Both the position numbers and the translations under genes were made by a program. Below are positions 24,073 to 32,506 of a stretch of 35,323 nt of DNA, in pieces (the first letter of the stretch is position 1; each line of letters opens with the position of its first letter). Below the pieces are notes generated by a model. The model searched no databases and was not told the DNA's origin. It saw only the letters and a list, made by a program, of their open reading frames with translations. Source of the DNA: Salinivirgaceae bacterium (lineage in GTDB: Bacteria; Bacteroidota; Bacteroidia; Bacteroidales; SZUA-534); NCBI GenBank assembly GCA_030620515.1, contig JAUXEM010000015.1, positions 1-35,323 on the forward strand, in the 5' to 3' direction.

Positions 24073-25122
24073 ATGTTTCAGTTTTCGAATCCACAATATT
24101 TATATGGTTTATTAACAGTTCCAGCTTTGTTGGTTGTGTTTATTATATACTGGCAAAAGCGCAATAAAGCTTTAAAAGCATTTGGCGATGCTAAATTAGT
24201 TCAAGGACTAATGCCAGAAGCTTCTGAAGCCAGACCATGGGTAAAGTTTATTATTGCTGAGTTAGCTCTGGTATTAATCTTTATTGGAATGGCTGGCCCT
24301 CAATTTGGTACTAAACTACGTGAAATTAAACGCGAAGGAATTGAATTGGTTATTGCTTTAGATGTTTCAAATAGTATGTTAGCTGAGGATATTGCTCCTA
24401 GCAGATTAGAAAATGCAAAGCGTGCCATAGCAAAGTTAACCGACAGGTTGAACAGCGATAAAATTGCACTTATTGTTTTTGCAGGCGATGCTTTTGTGCA
24501 ATTACCTATGACAACAGATTATTCAGCGGCAAAAATGTTTTTACAAACCATAACTCCTAAATTAGTCACTAATCAGGGAACAGCAATTGGTGAAGCAATA
24601 AAGCTTGGCATGAAATCATTTACGCCTGGCGATGAAAAGAATAAAGCATTAATAATATTAACCGATGGTGAAAACCACGAAGATAATGCTTTAGATATAG
24701 CAAGTAGTGCTAATGATGCTGGTATTATTATTCATACAATAGGTATGGGTTTATCAAAAGGTGCTCCTATTCCTATTTATAATAAATATGGTCAAAAAGA
24801 TTATAGAACAGATAATAGTGGAAATGTTGTTATATCAAAACTTGACGAAACTATGCTTAAGAAAATTGCTGCTTCTGGCGGCGGTAAGTATATACGTGCA
24901 AACAATACAAAATCAGGTTTAAATGCGCTGTTCGATGAGCTTAATGACATGGATAAAGTTGAGATGGATTCAAAAGTTTATTCTGAATACGAGGAGCAAT
25001 ATCAGTATTTTATAGGTTTTGCTTTACTATTATTGGTAATTGAGTTTTTAATTCTGCAAAGAAAAAATAAACGATTAATTGCGGTTGAGTTCTTTAAAAG
25101 TAATTTGATAAAAAGAAACTAG
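24073..25122 (+). CDS. batB: BatB, VWA domain membrane protein
   Basis: 349 residues, paralogous to BatA. N-terminal helices at about 10-27 and 58-74, MIDAS D97-V-S99-N-S101 (ALDVSNSMLAEDI), then TTDYSAAK and ILTDGENHED. C-terminal helix at about 315-331 followed by a short basic tail. The pair BatA/BatB is thought to form a heteromeric complex with TPR proteins BatC and BatE. Fifteen bases after batA and two before batC. Confidence 0.93.
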   Translation: MFQFSNPQYLYGLLTVPALLVVFIIYWQKRNKALKAFGDAKLVQGLMPEASEARPWVKFIIAELALVLIFIGMAGPQFGTKLREIKREGIELVIALDVSNSMLAEDIAPSRLENAKRAIAKLTDRLNSDKIALIVFAGDAFVQLPMTTDYSAAKMFLQTITPKLVTNQGTAIGEAIKLGMKSFTPGDEKNKALIILTDGENHEDNALDIASSANDAGIIIHTIGMGLSKGAPIPIYNKYGQKDYRTDNSGNVVISKLDETMLKKIAASGGGKYIRANNTKSGLNALFDELNDMDKVEMDSKVYSEYEEQYQYFIGFALLLLVIEFLILQRKNKRLIAVEFFKSNLIKRN

Positions 25123-25124
25123 AA

Positions 25125-25910
25125 ATGACTAATAAGTTTATATATATATTAATTCCATTTTTATTCTTGTCGTTTTTAAGCAAAGCGCAACAAGAGCGTA
25201 AACATATACGACAAGGTAATCGTGATTACGAAAAAGCAACAATTGATTCTGTAACAACAGATACAGTTAAATATCAAGATGCTGAAGTAGATTATCGTAA
25301 GGCTTTAGATAAAGACCCAAATAATTGGGACGCATCATACAATTTAGCAAACGCATTGTATAAGCAGGCGAAATATGAGGATGCAACAAAGCAGTTTCAA
25401 GCTGTTTCGGCTCTTGAAAGTGGCGATAAGCTTAAAACAGCAATGGCTTATCATAACCTGGGAAATTCTTTTTTGCAGGCAAGCAAGCTTGAGGAAGCTA
25501 TTGAAGCATATAAAAATTCGTTGAGACAGAATCCAAAAGACTTAGAGACTAAATATAATTTATCTTGGGCACAAAATAAGCTAAAGGAACAACAACAGGA
25601 AAATCAAGATCAAAATAAGGATCAGGATAAGAAAGATCAGGATAAGAAAGATCAGGAGCAAGAAAATAAAGATCAGCAGAAACAGGATCAAGAGCAGGAT
25701 CAAAATAAAGAAGAACAGCAGCAAAATCAACAACAGAAGCAGGATCAACAACAACAAGATCAGCAGCAACAACAACCGAAAGATCAGATTTCGAAAGAAG
25801 ATGCTATGCGGATACTAGAAGCTTTACAAAACGACGAAAAAGAAGTGCAGGATAAAGTGCAAAAACAAAAAGCAAAACCAAAGAAACGAAATACTGAAAA
25901 AGATTGGTAG
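25125..25910 (+). CDS. batC: BatC, TPR protein with Gln/Asp/Lys-rich tail
   Basis: 261 residues: signal peptide (about 1-21, LSFLSKAQ), two to three TPR units (VDYRKALDKDPNNWDASYNL, AYHNLGNSFLQASKLEEAIE and AYKNSLRQNPKDLETKYNLS, roughly 55-150), a low-complexity Q/D/K/E-rich stretch of about 65 residues (155-220), then the conserved ISKEDAMRILEALQNDEKEV and a basic tail ending DW. The low-complexity part is encoded by DNA with an exact 15-base tandem repeat (25620-25634 and 25635-25649), suggesting it varies in length by slippage. Such a Q-rich segment is common in BatC homologues. Confidence 0.88.
   Translation: MTNKFIYILIPFLFLSFLSKAQQERKHIRQGNRDYEKATIDSVTTDTVKYQDAEVDYRKALDKDPNNWDASYNLANALYKQAKYEDATKQFQAVSALESGDKLKTAMAYHNLGNSFLQASKLEEAIEAYKNSLRQNPKDLETKYNLSWAQNKLKEQQQENQDQNKDQDKKDQDKKDQEQENKDQQKQDQEQDQNKEEQQQNQQQKQDQQQQDQQQQQPKDQISKEDAMRILEALQNDEKEVQDKVQKQKAKPKKRNTEKDW
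25620..25649. repeat. 15-bp tandem repeat in batC
   Basis: GATCAGGATAAGAAA occurs twice without a gap, in frame (encoding DQDKK twice), inside a longer run of GATCARxAxx-type near-repeats up to about 25780. Confidence 0.85.
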
Positions 25911-25939
25911 GTTGGCAGATAGGTGTTGCTATAAAGTTT

Positions 25940-25947
25940 TATATTTG
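25940..25947 (+). promoter_or_regulatory. Possible internal promoter before batD
   Basis: TATATTTG, an exact TAnnTTTG match, lies in the 90-base gap between batC and batD, 53 bases before the ATG at 26001. This is the only sizeable gap from batA to batE. No clear -33 element was found. Confidence 0.4.
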
Positions 25948-26000
25948 AAAAAAATTAGAATACTATATTGATGGATCATAAAATGGATGTAATATTTAAT

Positions 26001-27830
26001 ATGAGCATATTTAAGAAAACAGTTAAAAGCTTGGTTCTATTTTTAGGTGCATTGTTTTTTAGCGCATCAGTTTTAGCGCAAAATGTTGAATTCAATGTTT
26101 CTGCACCGCAAGTTGTTGAAGCAGGGGAGCAATTTAGATTGAGCTATACACTTAATTCTAAGGGTAGTAAATTTGAAGCTCCAATATTAGAGGGATTCAA
26201 AATATTATCGGGGCCAAATGTTTCTTCAAGTAGTAGCGTGCAGATTGTCAATGGGAAAATGACTCAGAGTGTAAGCTATAGTTATAATTATATTTTGGTT
26301 GGCTACGAAGCAGGTAAATTAATTATTACACCGGCAAAAATACAGGTAAAGGGAAAAAGCTATTCTACAAAAGCTACCGTAATTGAGGTGGTTAAAGAGG
26401 CAAGTACTGCAAATCAGAATGGTAGCTCAACTAGCTCTGGTGCTAATAAAAACATTTCGGGTAGTGGAAATTTATTTGCATCTGTACGTGTCGATAAAAA
26501 GAATGTATATCAAGGTGAGAAAATAATAGCTACAATAAAAATTTATACGCGTGTTGATATTGGTGGTTTCGAAGAATATAAATTCCCTCCTTATACAGGT
26601 TTTTGGAGTCAAGATATTGAATCGCCTACGCAATTAACATTAAAGCGCGAAAATATTAATGGTGCAATATATAATACTGCCCTACTTAAGAAAACATTAA
26701 TTGTACCTCAACGATCTGGTGAGCTAATAATAGATCCTTTTACAGCAACTATTCAAGTTAGAGAAAGAGTACGTAGTACAAACCCGTTCGATGATTTCTT
26801 TGGTGGAGGACACCGAACAAAATTAGTGAAAGTTAAAAGTAAGCCTGTTAAAATTAATGTGAAACCATTGCCAGGAAACAAACCTGCCGATTATACTGGA
26901 GCTGTAGGTCGCTTAAAAACATCGTCATCATTAGATAAAACTGAAGTAAAAGCCAATGAAGCTATTACACTGAAAATTAAAATCTCTGGAAATGGGAACC
27001 TAAAATTTATTAGCCCACCAAAGGTTGATTTTCCACCAGATATGGATGTGTATGACCCTAAAACCTCTCTTAATACAAAAGCAAGTGAGGGTGGAATTGC
27101 TGGTAATATTACTTTCGAATATTTATTTATCCCTAGGTATCCGGGAACCTTTCGGATTGCTCCAATAACTTTTAGTTATTTCGATTTAGCATCAAAAAAA
27201 TATAAAACATTAACTACGCAGGAATATCAAATTGTAGTAAATAAAGGAGAGGGAAATCAGGAAATGTCATCGGGTGTTGTGCAAGGATTTACCAAACAAG
27301 ATGTTAAGCTACTGGGTAAAGATATACGTTTTATACATACTAATTTTGAAGTAAAAAGAATACAAAGTAGAATATTTGGTTCACTTCTTTTTTGGTTAGT
27401 TTATTCCATTTCGACCGTATTATTTTTAATTATTTTGTTAGTTCGCCGATCGCAGATTAAGCAAAATGCTAATCAAGCCAAAGTTAAAAACCGAAAGGCA
27501 AATAAGCTCTCGAAAAAAAGATTAAAGATTGCTGCTAAGAATATGAAACTTGGTAATCAAGAAGAGTTTTACGATGAAGTACTGAAAGCAATTTGGGGAT
27601 ATTTAAGCGATAAATTAGCCATACCTGTAGCAGAGTTATCTAAAGATAATATTATAGATATTCTTACTAAAAATGGAGTTGATGAAATGGGTATAAAGCA
27701 ATTAACTGATTTGCTTGACACCTGTGAATTTGCTCGCTATGCTCCATCAGCTGTGTCAAGTAAGATGGAAGATATTTATAAAAAAGCAGGTGAGTTGATA
27801 TCGAAACTAGATCAAAAAATTAAAAAGTAA
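26001..27830 (+). CDS. batD: BatD, oxygen tolerance family membrane protein
   Basis: 609 residues from ATG 26001 (MSIFKKTVKSLVLFLGALFF, signal peptide to about VLAQ). Upstream in-frame starts (25968 TTG, 25971, 25983) would add a charged stretch before the signal and are less likely. The extracytoplasmic part has the repeated beta-domains of the BatD family (VSAPQVVEAGEQFRLSYTLN; ASVRVDKKNVYQGEKIIATI; SSLDKTEVKANEAITLKIKI). A single membrane helix follows at about 465-482 (LLFWLVYSISTVLFLIILLV), then a cytoplasmic helical domain (KLGNQEEFYDEVLKAIWGYL). It is considered the large periplasmic component of the Bat complex. Confidence 0.92.
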   Translation: MSIFKKTVKSLVLFLGALFFSASVLAQNVEFNVSAPQVVEAGEQFRLSYTLNSKGSKFEAPILEGFKILSGPNVSSSSSVQIVNGKMTQSVSYSYNYILVGYEAGKLIITPAKIQVKGKSYSTKATVIEVVKEASTANQNGSSTSSGANKNISGSGNLFASVRVDKKNVYQGEKIIATIKIYTRVDIGGFEEYKFPPYTGFWSQDIESPTQLTLKRENINGAIYNTALLKKTLIVPQRSGELIIDPFTATIQVRERVRSTNPFDDFFGGGHRTKLVKVKSKPVKINVKPLPGNKPADYTGAVGRLKTSSSLDKTEVKANEAITLKIKISGNGNLKFISPPKVDFPPDMDVYDPKTSLNTKASEGGIAGNITFEYLFIPRYPGTFRIAPITFSYFDLASKKYKTLTTQEYQIVVNKGEGNQEMSSGVVQGFTKQDVKLLGKDIRFIHTNFEVKRIQSRIFGSLLFWLVYSISTVLFLIILLVRRSQIKQNANQAKVKNRKANKLSKKRLKIAAKNMKLGNQEEFYDEVLKAIWGYLSDKLAIPVAELSKDNIIDILTKNGVDEMGIKQLTDLLDTCEFARYAPSAVSSKMEDIYKKAGELISKLDQKIKK

Positions 27831-27831
27831 A

Positions 27832-28584
27832 ATGAGACAGATAATAATATTTATAAGTTTACTGCTAGTGGCAAATGTTGGTTCTGCAACAACACATGCA
27901 TTAATTGACTCTGCTAATAATTATTATTCAAATGATATGTTTGAAGAATCTATTGTTACTTATGAACAAATTATAGAAGAAGGATATGAATCAGCAGACT
28001 TATATTACAATTTGGGTAATGCATACTATAAGTCAAATAAAATAGCTTATGCTGTTGTTAATTACGAACGCTCTTTAAATTTAAACCCAAATGATGAAGA
28101 TGTTGCTTTTAATCTTAGAATGGCAAATACGCATGTAGTTGATAAAATTGATGTATTACCAGAGTTTTTTCTATCATCATGGTTACAAAGGCTAATTCAG
28201 TATTTTGATACAAATATTTGGGCTCTAGTTAGTATGGCTGCTTTTGTTGTAGCGTTAGTATTATTGTTACTTTTCTTTTTGTCAAATAGTGTAGTTACTC
28301 GAAAAATATCTTTTTGGCTTGGTGTGTTTGTGTTAATTGTTTCTGTAATAACATTTAACTTTTCAAAAAAGCAAAAATGGGCAGTCGAAAATGAACCCGA
28401 AGCTGTTGTGTTAACCCCTTCGGTAGTTGTTAAAGGTTCACCCGATGAAAGTGGTACCCAGTTATTTTTAATTCACGAAGGATTAAAGCTTAACGTTATA
28501 GATGAAGTTGGTGTGTGGCGTGAAATTAAACTATCTGACGGTAATGTTGGTTGGGTAAAAATAAGCGATTTAATTATTATATAA
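27832..28584 (+). CDS. batE: BatE, TPR and SH3b membrane protein
   Basis: 250 residues: signal peptide, two TPR units at about 24-95 (SANNYYSNDMFEESIVTYEQ; DLYYNLGNAYYKSNKIAYAV), two membrane helices at about 131-151 and 158-176, then an SH3b domain (VVLTPSVVVKGSPDESGTQL ... IHEGLKLNVIDEVGVWREIK ... GNVGWVKISDL). The layout matches BatE of Bacteroides. One base after batD, so co-translated; last gene of the operon. Confidence 0.9.
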   Translation: MRQIIIFISLLLVANVGSATTHALIDSANNYYSNDMFEESIVTYEQIIEEGYESADLYYNLGNAYYKSNKIAYAVVNYERSLNLNPNDEDVAFNLRMANTHVVDKIDVLPEFFLSSWLQRLIQYFDTNIWALVSMAAFVVALVLLLLFFLSNSVVTRKISFWLGVFVLIVSVITFNFSKKQKWAVENEPEAVVLTPSVVVKGSPDESGTQLFLIHEGLKLNVIDEVGVWREIKLSDGNVGWVKISDLIII

Positions 28585-28928
28585 TTACTCTGGTTTATCT
28601 TTCCTTTTGCTTGGTAATATATAGGGTCTTAAAAAGACTATTTATAATTCGCAGAAGTATTTTACAAGGATACAGAATCATAAATATCCTTTATTTAGCT
28701 GTGCCATGCAGTAGCTCACATTTTAATTGTTATACCTGTTGCTGGCTAAAATGTTAAATATTTTCAGTCGTATTGTGATTGTATAACGCCATTACACCAT
28801 AATTTTATGATTTACCTAACTACATATTGGGTAAATATAATTGTTGATTATTTAGATAAGAATCCAAATATAAAATAAGTAATCAAATGATATGCAACCA
28901 ATTTGTGTAGATGTAAATAATTAAGCAT

Positions 28929-28952
28929 AAAAAAAGCCCCTATATAAGGAGC
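28929..28952 (-). terminator. Minus-strand intrinsic terminator
   Basis: On the minus strand AGCTCCT pairs with AGGGGCT (one G-U) and is followed by seven Ts. On the plus strand the same stem has a C-A mismatch and no adjacent T-run. It implies a minus-strand transcript ending here, yet no intact minus-strand gene lies to its right. Confidence 0.5.
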
Positions 28953-28978
28953 TAAAATAATGTTTTTTGAAAAAAAAT

Positions 28979-29122
28979 GCTTGCTGTAAGGTGTTTGTCC
29001 AATATTATTCAACCAAATTAATTAACCCATGAAAAAAAATTACTGTAGCCTTTGATGAAAGATTATAGTAATAAACGTAGATCCGTACAACAAGCATTTC
29101 AATGAACTATAATCTTTATACA
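28979..29122. repeat. Copy 1 of a duplicated ~145-bp sequence
   Basis: Closely similar to 29578-29722. The shared core ATTCAACCAAATTAATTAAC (29008-29027) is identical in both copies. The copies also share CTTGCTG..AAGGTGTTT at the left and AACGTAGATCC..ACAACAAGC at the right. The left end ATGCTTG (28978-28984) and CAAGCAT (29091-29097) are complementary. An inner 9-bp inverted repeat joins AGATTATAG and CTATAATCT. Confidence 0.75.
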
Positions 29123-29219
29123 TGTAAAAGTAATACTAAGATCTTAATGAGGCAATTTTTTAGCACTGCTTTCGCTTAGCAATTTTTCATGTATTGCTTT
29201 TAAAAAAAAATGAGCTATA

Positions 29220-29601
29220 TCATGTTTGTAAAAACACAAGTAAAAGTAGCTTTAGTTTCAAATCAACTAACCCTGTGGGCTTAACTTGATGTATATCCAG
29301 TTTTAATCTCTCCTCAAATCCGTAAGTCTTTTTGTAAACAAACTCTCGTAGGGTATGTGTAATTGTGAATCTCTTTGAGCCATTCCCTCGCCTCCTTGTG
29401 ACGTTAAGAATAAATCCGTAGATGATAACCTGTCCACTTGCGACGTAGTAGTTCATTTTTCATACTACATTCTGTGCAAATGTGTATTTGAAATCGACTT
29501 AAAAATATATTCTTAGTTGGAGTTGTATTTTTATTAAAAGAAAGGATTAATGAATAGTAAAAAGAAAGAAATATAAAGCTTGCTGCAAGGTGTTTATTCA
29601 A
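29220..29601 (-). pseudogene. Possible minus-strand gene remnant, unidentified
   Basis: On the minus strand two overlapping short frames look more protein-like than the surroundings: one ends CTECSMKNELLRRKWTGYHL then RIYS and stops; in another frame the sequence continues RHKEAREWLKEIHNYTYPTR before further stops. Base composition is higher in GC than the neighbouring DNA. This could be a fragment of a transposase or other gene broken by frameshifts, lying between the two copies of the duplicated sequence. I do not recognise the family and the call may be wrong. Confidence 0.3.
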
Positions 29602-29722
29602 TATTATTCAACCAAATTAATTAACCCATGAAAAAAAAATTACTGTAACCTAAAGGATAGGTATAGTAACTAAACGTAGATCCCCACAACAAGCTTTTTC
29701 AAAGAACTATTATCTTTTTGTT
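29578..29722. repeat. Copy 2 of a duplicated ~145-bp sequence
   Basis: Second copy, see 28979-29122. Here the complementary ends are AAGCTTG and CAAGCTT: relative to copy 1 one pair has changed on both sides (T-A to A-T), so pairing is kept. Both copies contain an ATG followed by an A-run (29628 here, 29029 in copy 1) that opens only a very short frame, and on the minus strand a TTG-N21-TACGTTTA arrangement resembling a promoter. Confidence 0.75.
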
Positions 29723-29805
29723 GATACAAATATAACATTAAGAAATATTTTATTTAACTTTTGTAATATTATTTTAACCCCTCCTAATGTGTTATTCGTC
29801 GTAAA

Positions 29806-29829
29806 AAAAACTGAGGGATATCAGTTTTT
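29806..29829. terminator. Free-standing bidirectional terminator-like hairpin
   Basis: AAAAACTGA pairs exactly with TCAGTTTTT around GGGATA, with an A-run on the left and Ts on the right. No gene ends within 1.2 kb upstream on the plus strand, so it may end a short transcript from the duplicated sequence. Confidence 0.5.
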
Positions 29830-30088
29830 ATAAAAAAAACATTATCGTAAATATTATGCAGATTCATTCAAACGTGTAATTATAACTAATCCTAGTTTCA
29901 TGCTATTTGTTGTATGTTAGGATAATAGGATTTAAGTTTGAATAATTAAATGTATTTATTGTTGTTTTTATAATTATTTTCTAGTTTTATTAGAATAGAG
30001 ATATTCATTTACTGCAAATTATAATTTGATATTAGCTAATAAATAATGTAAATTTATTTCATCAATTCAACTACTTATAGCATTATTC

Positions 30089-31822
30089 ATGAAACAAATT
30101 TTCTATTTAATTATTCTATTATTTTTAATTCAAGCGTTTGGTTATTCTCAAAACGACAGTGGTATAACTAGTAATAGCGTAAAAGCTATTTCTGAGTACA
30201 ATAGAAATGCGATTACTGTACTTATATTAGAAAATACATCGAAATATAATAACGATCTCAAAAAAGCTTCCAATTTTATTAATATTCCTGATAAATTTGA
30301 TGATAATACCCTTAGTATTAGAACCATGAAGGTGTATGATAAGGATGCTGCTGTTATTAAACAAGAATTATTGCATAATAAAATTCCGAATGAGATTCTA
30401 ACGAAATGGTTTTCACGTAAAGAAAATGGTGAGTTTGATATGTCGGTAATTTATGATAGAGGAATGTATAATGCCACCGATGATGAAGTGATAAAAGCAT
30501 CATCAAGTAAAATTGGAATCGCAAAATTAAAAGATGCCGGAGAAGCGCTTATTGATCATAGTTATATATTAGTACTCGATTATTATGGGATACAGTCTAT
30601 GAGTCAAAAATATAATAAGCGAGATGCTGCCAGAAAAATAAAAGCAGAACGTACAAATACTGAATTTAAAAGATCTAAGCGAATAAAAAATGGTTGGGAA
30701 GGACAAGCAAGAGCCTATTTATTTAAACTTAGTTTTACCGATACAATAATAGATGTTTTTTACAATGATTTGTGGATTTATGAAGACGATAAAGAGGATG
30801 TAAGAGAAGCAAAGAAGATTAGATTTAATAAAACAGATTTTCCTATTCAATTTATTATGAATGCTAGTGGTGATGCAGATGGTACACAATACAATGCTGG
30901 ACAAATTCTGGCTCCTGCAAAACAACGAACGAGGGAAGAGCTTTTTCAAAAAATGATTGCCACAAGTATTCAAAGTGTTATTTTTAAAATAGAAAAAGAT
31001 TTAGAAGATTTTAAAATTAAAACACCAGTTTATAAGGCGAAACCTATAAGTGCTAAAATAGGACGAAAAGAAGGATTGAAAACCGACCAGCGATTTTTTG
31101 TGGTAGAAATGAAACAAAAAAGAAGTGGAGATATAGTTGCAAAGAGAAAAGCAGTAGTACGTGCAAAGAAAATTATTGATAATAGAAATGTTGCAACAGG
31201 CAATTCCAATGAGTTTTCAACTTTTTATCAGACCTCTGGGCTGGGTATAGAGCCAGGTATGCTTATGCAGCAGCGAAACGATTTAGGTATTGGATTATCA
31301 GCAGGCTATTCTTTTGGTGGAATGGGAGGCGGCTATGCGAAGCTTGAATTTAATATTGCTCGCTTTGCTGCTAGTATGGTTGATATTGGTATAACACAAT
31401 TAAAATTATTTGGTGCAGCTGCTTTTGATTATCAAGATTATGATATTTCTAATACAAGTTATGATATGAGTTTTACTCGTTGGCAAATTGGTTTATCTAA
31501 AGGTTTTTACATAGCCCGAAACTTTTCAATTGCTCCACTTATTTCTTATGGGCAGGAAATGGCAACACAAGAAGATTTATTAGTAAATTTAGGTCGCGAA
31601 AAAGATGATTATATTAACATAGAATTTATGAATTTTGGAGGATATGCTACAATAAATATAACTCATTTTTTACAACTTATGGGTACTTTTAACTATTATA
31701 CATTAATTGGATCGCCTTACGATAAAGAAAGAGATAGCTTTAATGGATACAGTAAATATACTGACTTTTTTGATGATCGTTATGGAATGTCAATTGATGT
31801 TGGTATACGTTTAGAGTTTTAA
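30089..31822 (+). CDS. Exported protein with C-terminal outer-membrane barrel, cluster gene 1
   Basis: 577 residues of a family I recall as conserved in Bacteroidales but without assigned function. A signal peptide (about 1-20, LIQAFGYSQ) is followed by a roughly 370-residue periplasmic region (VLILENTSKYNNDLKKASNF; the GMYNATDDEVIKA, YILVLDYYGIQSM and DVFYNDLWIYEDD stretches). The last 170 residues alternate hydrophobic and polar residues like a small beta-barrel (IGLSAGYSFGGMGGGYAKLEF, and later strands such as RWQIGLSKGFYIARNFSIAP) and end in RLEF, with the terminal aromatic typical of outer-membrane proteins. It is the first of four co-directional exported-protein genes. A role as the outer-membrane part of an envelope complex is inferred. 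The upstream leader is AT-rich without a clear box. Confidence 0.75.
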   Translation: MKQIFYLIILLFLIQAFGYSQNDSGITSNSVKAISEYNRNAITVLILENTSKYNNDLKKASNFINIPDKFDDNTLSIRTMKVYDKDAAVIKQELLHNKIPNEILTKWFSRKENGEFDMSVIYDRGMYNATDDEVIKASSSKIGIAKLKDAGEALIDHSYILVLDYYGIQSMSQKYNKRDAARKIKAERTNTEFKRSKRIKNGWEGQARAYLFKLSFTDTIIDVFYNDLWIYEDDKEDVREAKKIRFNKTDFPIQFIMNASGDADGTQYNAGQILAPAKQRTREELFQKMIATSIQSVIFKIEKDLEDFKIKTPVYKAKPISAKIGRKEGLKTDQRFFVVEMKQKRSGDIVAKRKAVVRAKKIIDNRNVATGNSNEFSTFYQTSGLGIEPGMLMQQRNDLGIGLSAGYSFGGMGGGYAKLEFNIARFAASMVDIGITQLKLFGAAAFDYQDYDISNTSYDMSFTRWQIGLSKGFYIARNFSIAPLISYGQEMATQEDLLVNLGREKDDYINIEFMNFGGYATINITHFLQLMGTFNYYTLIGSPYDKERDSFNGYSKYTDFFDDRYGMSIDVGIRLEF

Positions 31823-31860
31823 AGATTGAATTAACACATGGTAAATTAAATTATAAAAAA

Positions 31861-32394
31861 ATGAAGAAAATTAAAAACATAACATCTTTATTGGTTGTAG
31901 TAGTGCTTTTTGCTGTTAATTGTTCGGCTCAGAGCAAAAATAAAGTTCGAAAACTTGAATACAACAGTACATATAATTATGAAGTTGCAACCGTAGCTGT
32001 TGGTGTAGATGGTACAAAACTAATTAAAGTTTGGGGCTATGGTAAAAAAGTTGAAGATGCTATTCGCAAAGCTAAACAAGATGCCGTTGCTTGTGCTATA
32101 TCAAGAGGTTTTCCAGCTGGTGCAGGTGGACGTGCAGCTGCAACTCCTGCTATAGTAACTGATAGCGATGTTTTTACAAAAAACGAAGCCTATTTTACTA
32201 CATTTTTTGAACCAGGAGGTAAGTATCTGCAATATGTGAATTTAAGTACCGATGCACCGCCATCAGGCGCCGATAGGGTAAAAGTAAATAAAAAAACATA
32301 TAAGGTTGGTGTAACCATATCCATTGCCTTCAACGAATTAAGAAAAGAAATGGAGAAAGAAGGTATAGCCCGTAGTTTAGATTCCGGATTTTAA
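31861..32394 (+). CDS. Exported LPP20/FlgT-like protein, cluster gene 2
   Basis: 177 residues: signal peptide (about 1-23, FAVNCSAQ; the Cys may be a lipid site but the following context is weak), then a single domain with VATVAVGVDGTKLIKVWGYG followed by KKVEDAIRKAKQDAVACAIS and, further on, GGKYLQYVNLS and KVNKKTYKVGVTISIAFNEL. The pattern of a strand, a helix rich in Ala with 'A...A..DA', and later strands recalls the LPP20/FlgT-N fold found in proteins that work with CsgG-like outer-membrane channels. That resemblance is by eye only. It starts 38 bases after gene 1, suggesting one transcript. Confidence 0.72.
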   Translation: MKKIKNITSLLVVVVLFAVNCSAQSKNKVRKLEYNSTYNYEVATVAVGVDGTKLIKVWGYGKKVEDAIRKAKQDAVACAISRGFPAGAGGRAAATPAIVTDSDVFTKNEAYFTTFFEPGGKYLQYVNLSTDAPPSGADRVKVNKKTYKVGVTISIAFNELRKEMEKEGIARSLDSGF

Positions 32395-32506
32395 AAAAAA
32401 TAGTGTGCAAAAATAAATAAAATTTGTAGCTGTAAGTGACAATATTAATCTAATTAATACTATTAATCTCGCTTAAAGGGCTACAATTTTTAATAAATTT
32501 ATATTT
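32395..32506. other. Structured 112-base spacer inside the envelope cluster
   Basis: AAAATTTGTAGC (32419-32430) and GCTACAATTTT (32480-32490) are complementary apart from one bulged base and enclose about 50 bases containing two TATTAATCT copies (32443-32451 and 32461-32469). No T-run, no start codon and no promoter box is seen. It could be an RNA structure setting the expression of genes 3 and 4 relative to 1 and 2. Confidence 0.45.

Larger units (their letters stand above)
28585..30088. other. 1.5-kb gene-poor region with duplicated sequence
   Basis: No intact gene is credible. Contents, in order: a plain AT-rich stretch; a minus-strand terminator (28929-28952); copy 1 of a repeat (28979-29122); a higher-GC stretch with a possible minus-strand gene remnant (29220-29601); copy 2 of the repeat (29578-29722); a bidirectional hairpin terminator (29806-29829); and an AT-rich leader before the envelope cluster. 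Confidence 0.55.

Noticed and set aside
25581-25775. Leucine-rich antisense frame opposite batC
   Set aside because: Its Leu/Ile composition is simply the complement of the Gln/Asp/Lys codons of batC.
20131-28584. Novel MoxR/VWA defence-type island
   Set aside because: Gene order and motifs match the known bat aerotolerance operon of Bacteroidota.
28551-28757. 68-residue frame overlapping the end of batE
   Set aside because: It begins inside batE in another frame, and its Cys-rich end looks like chance translation of AT-rich spacer.
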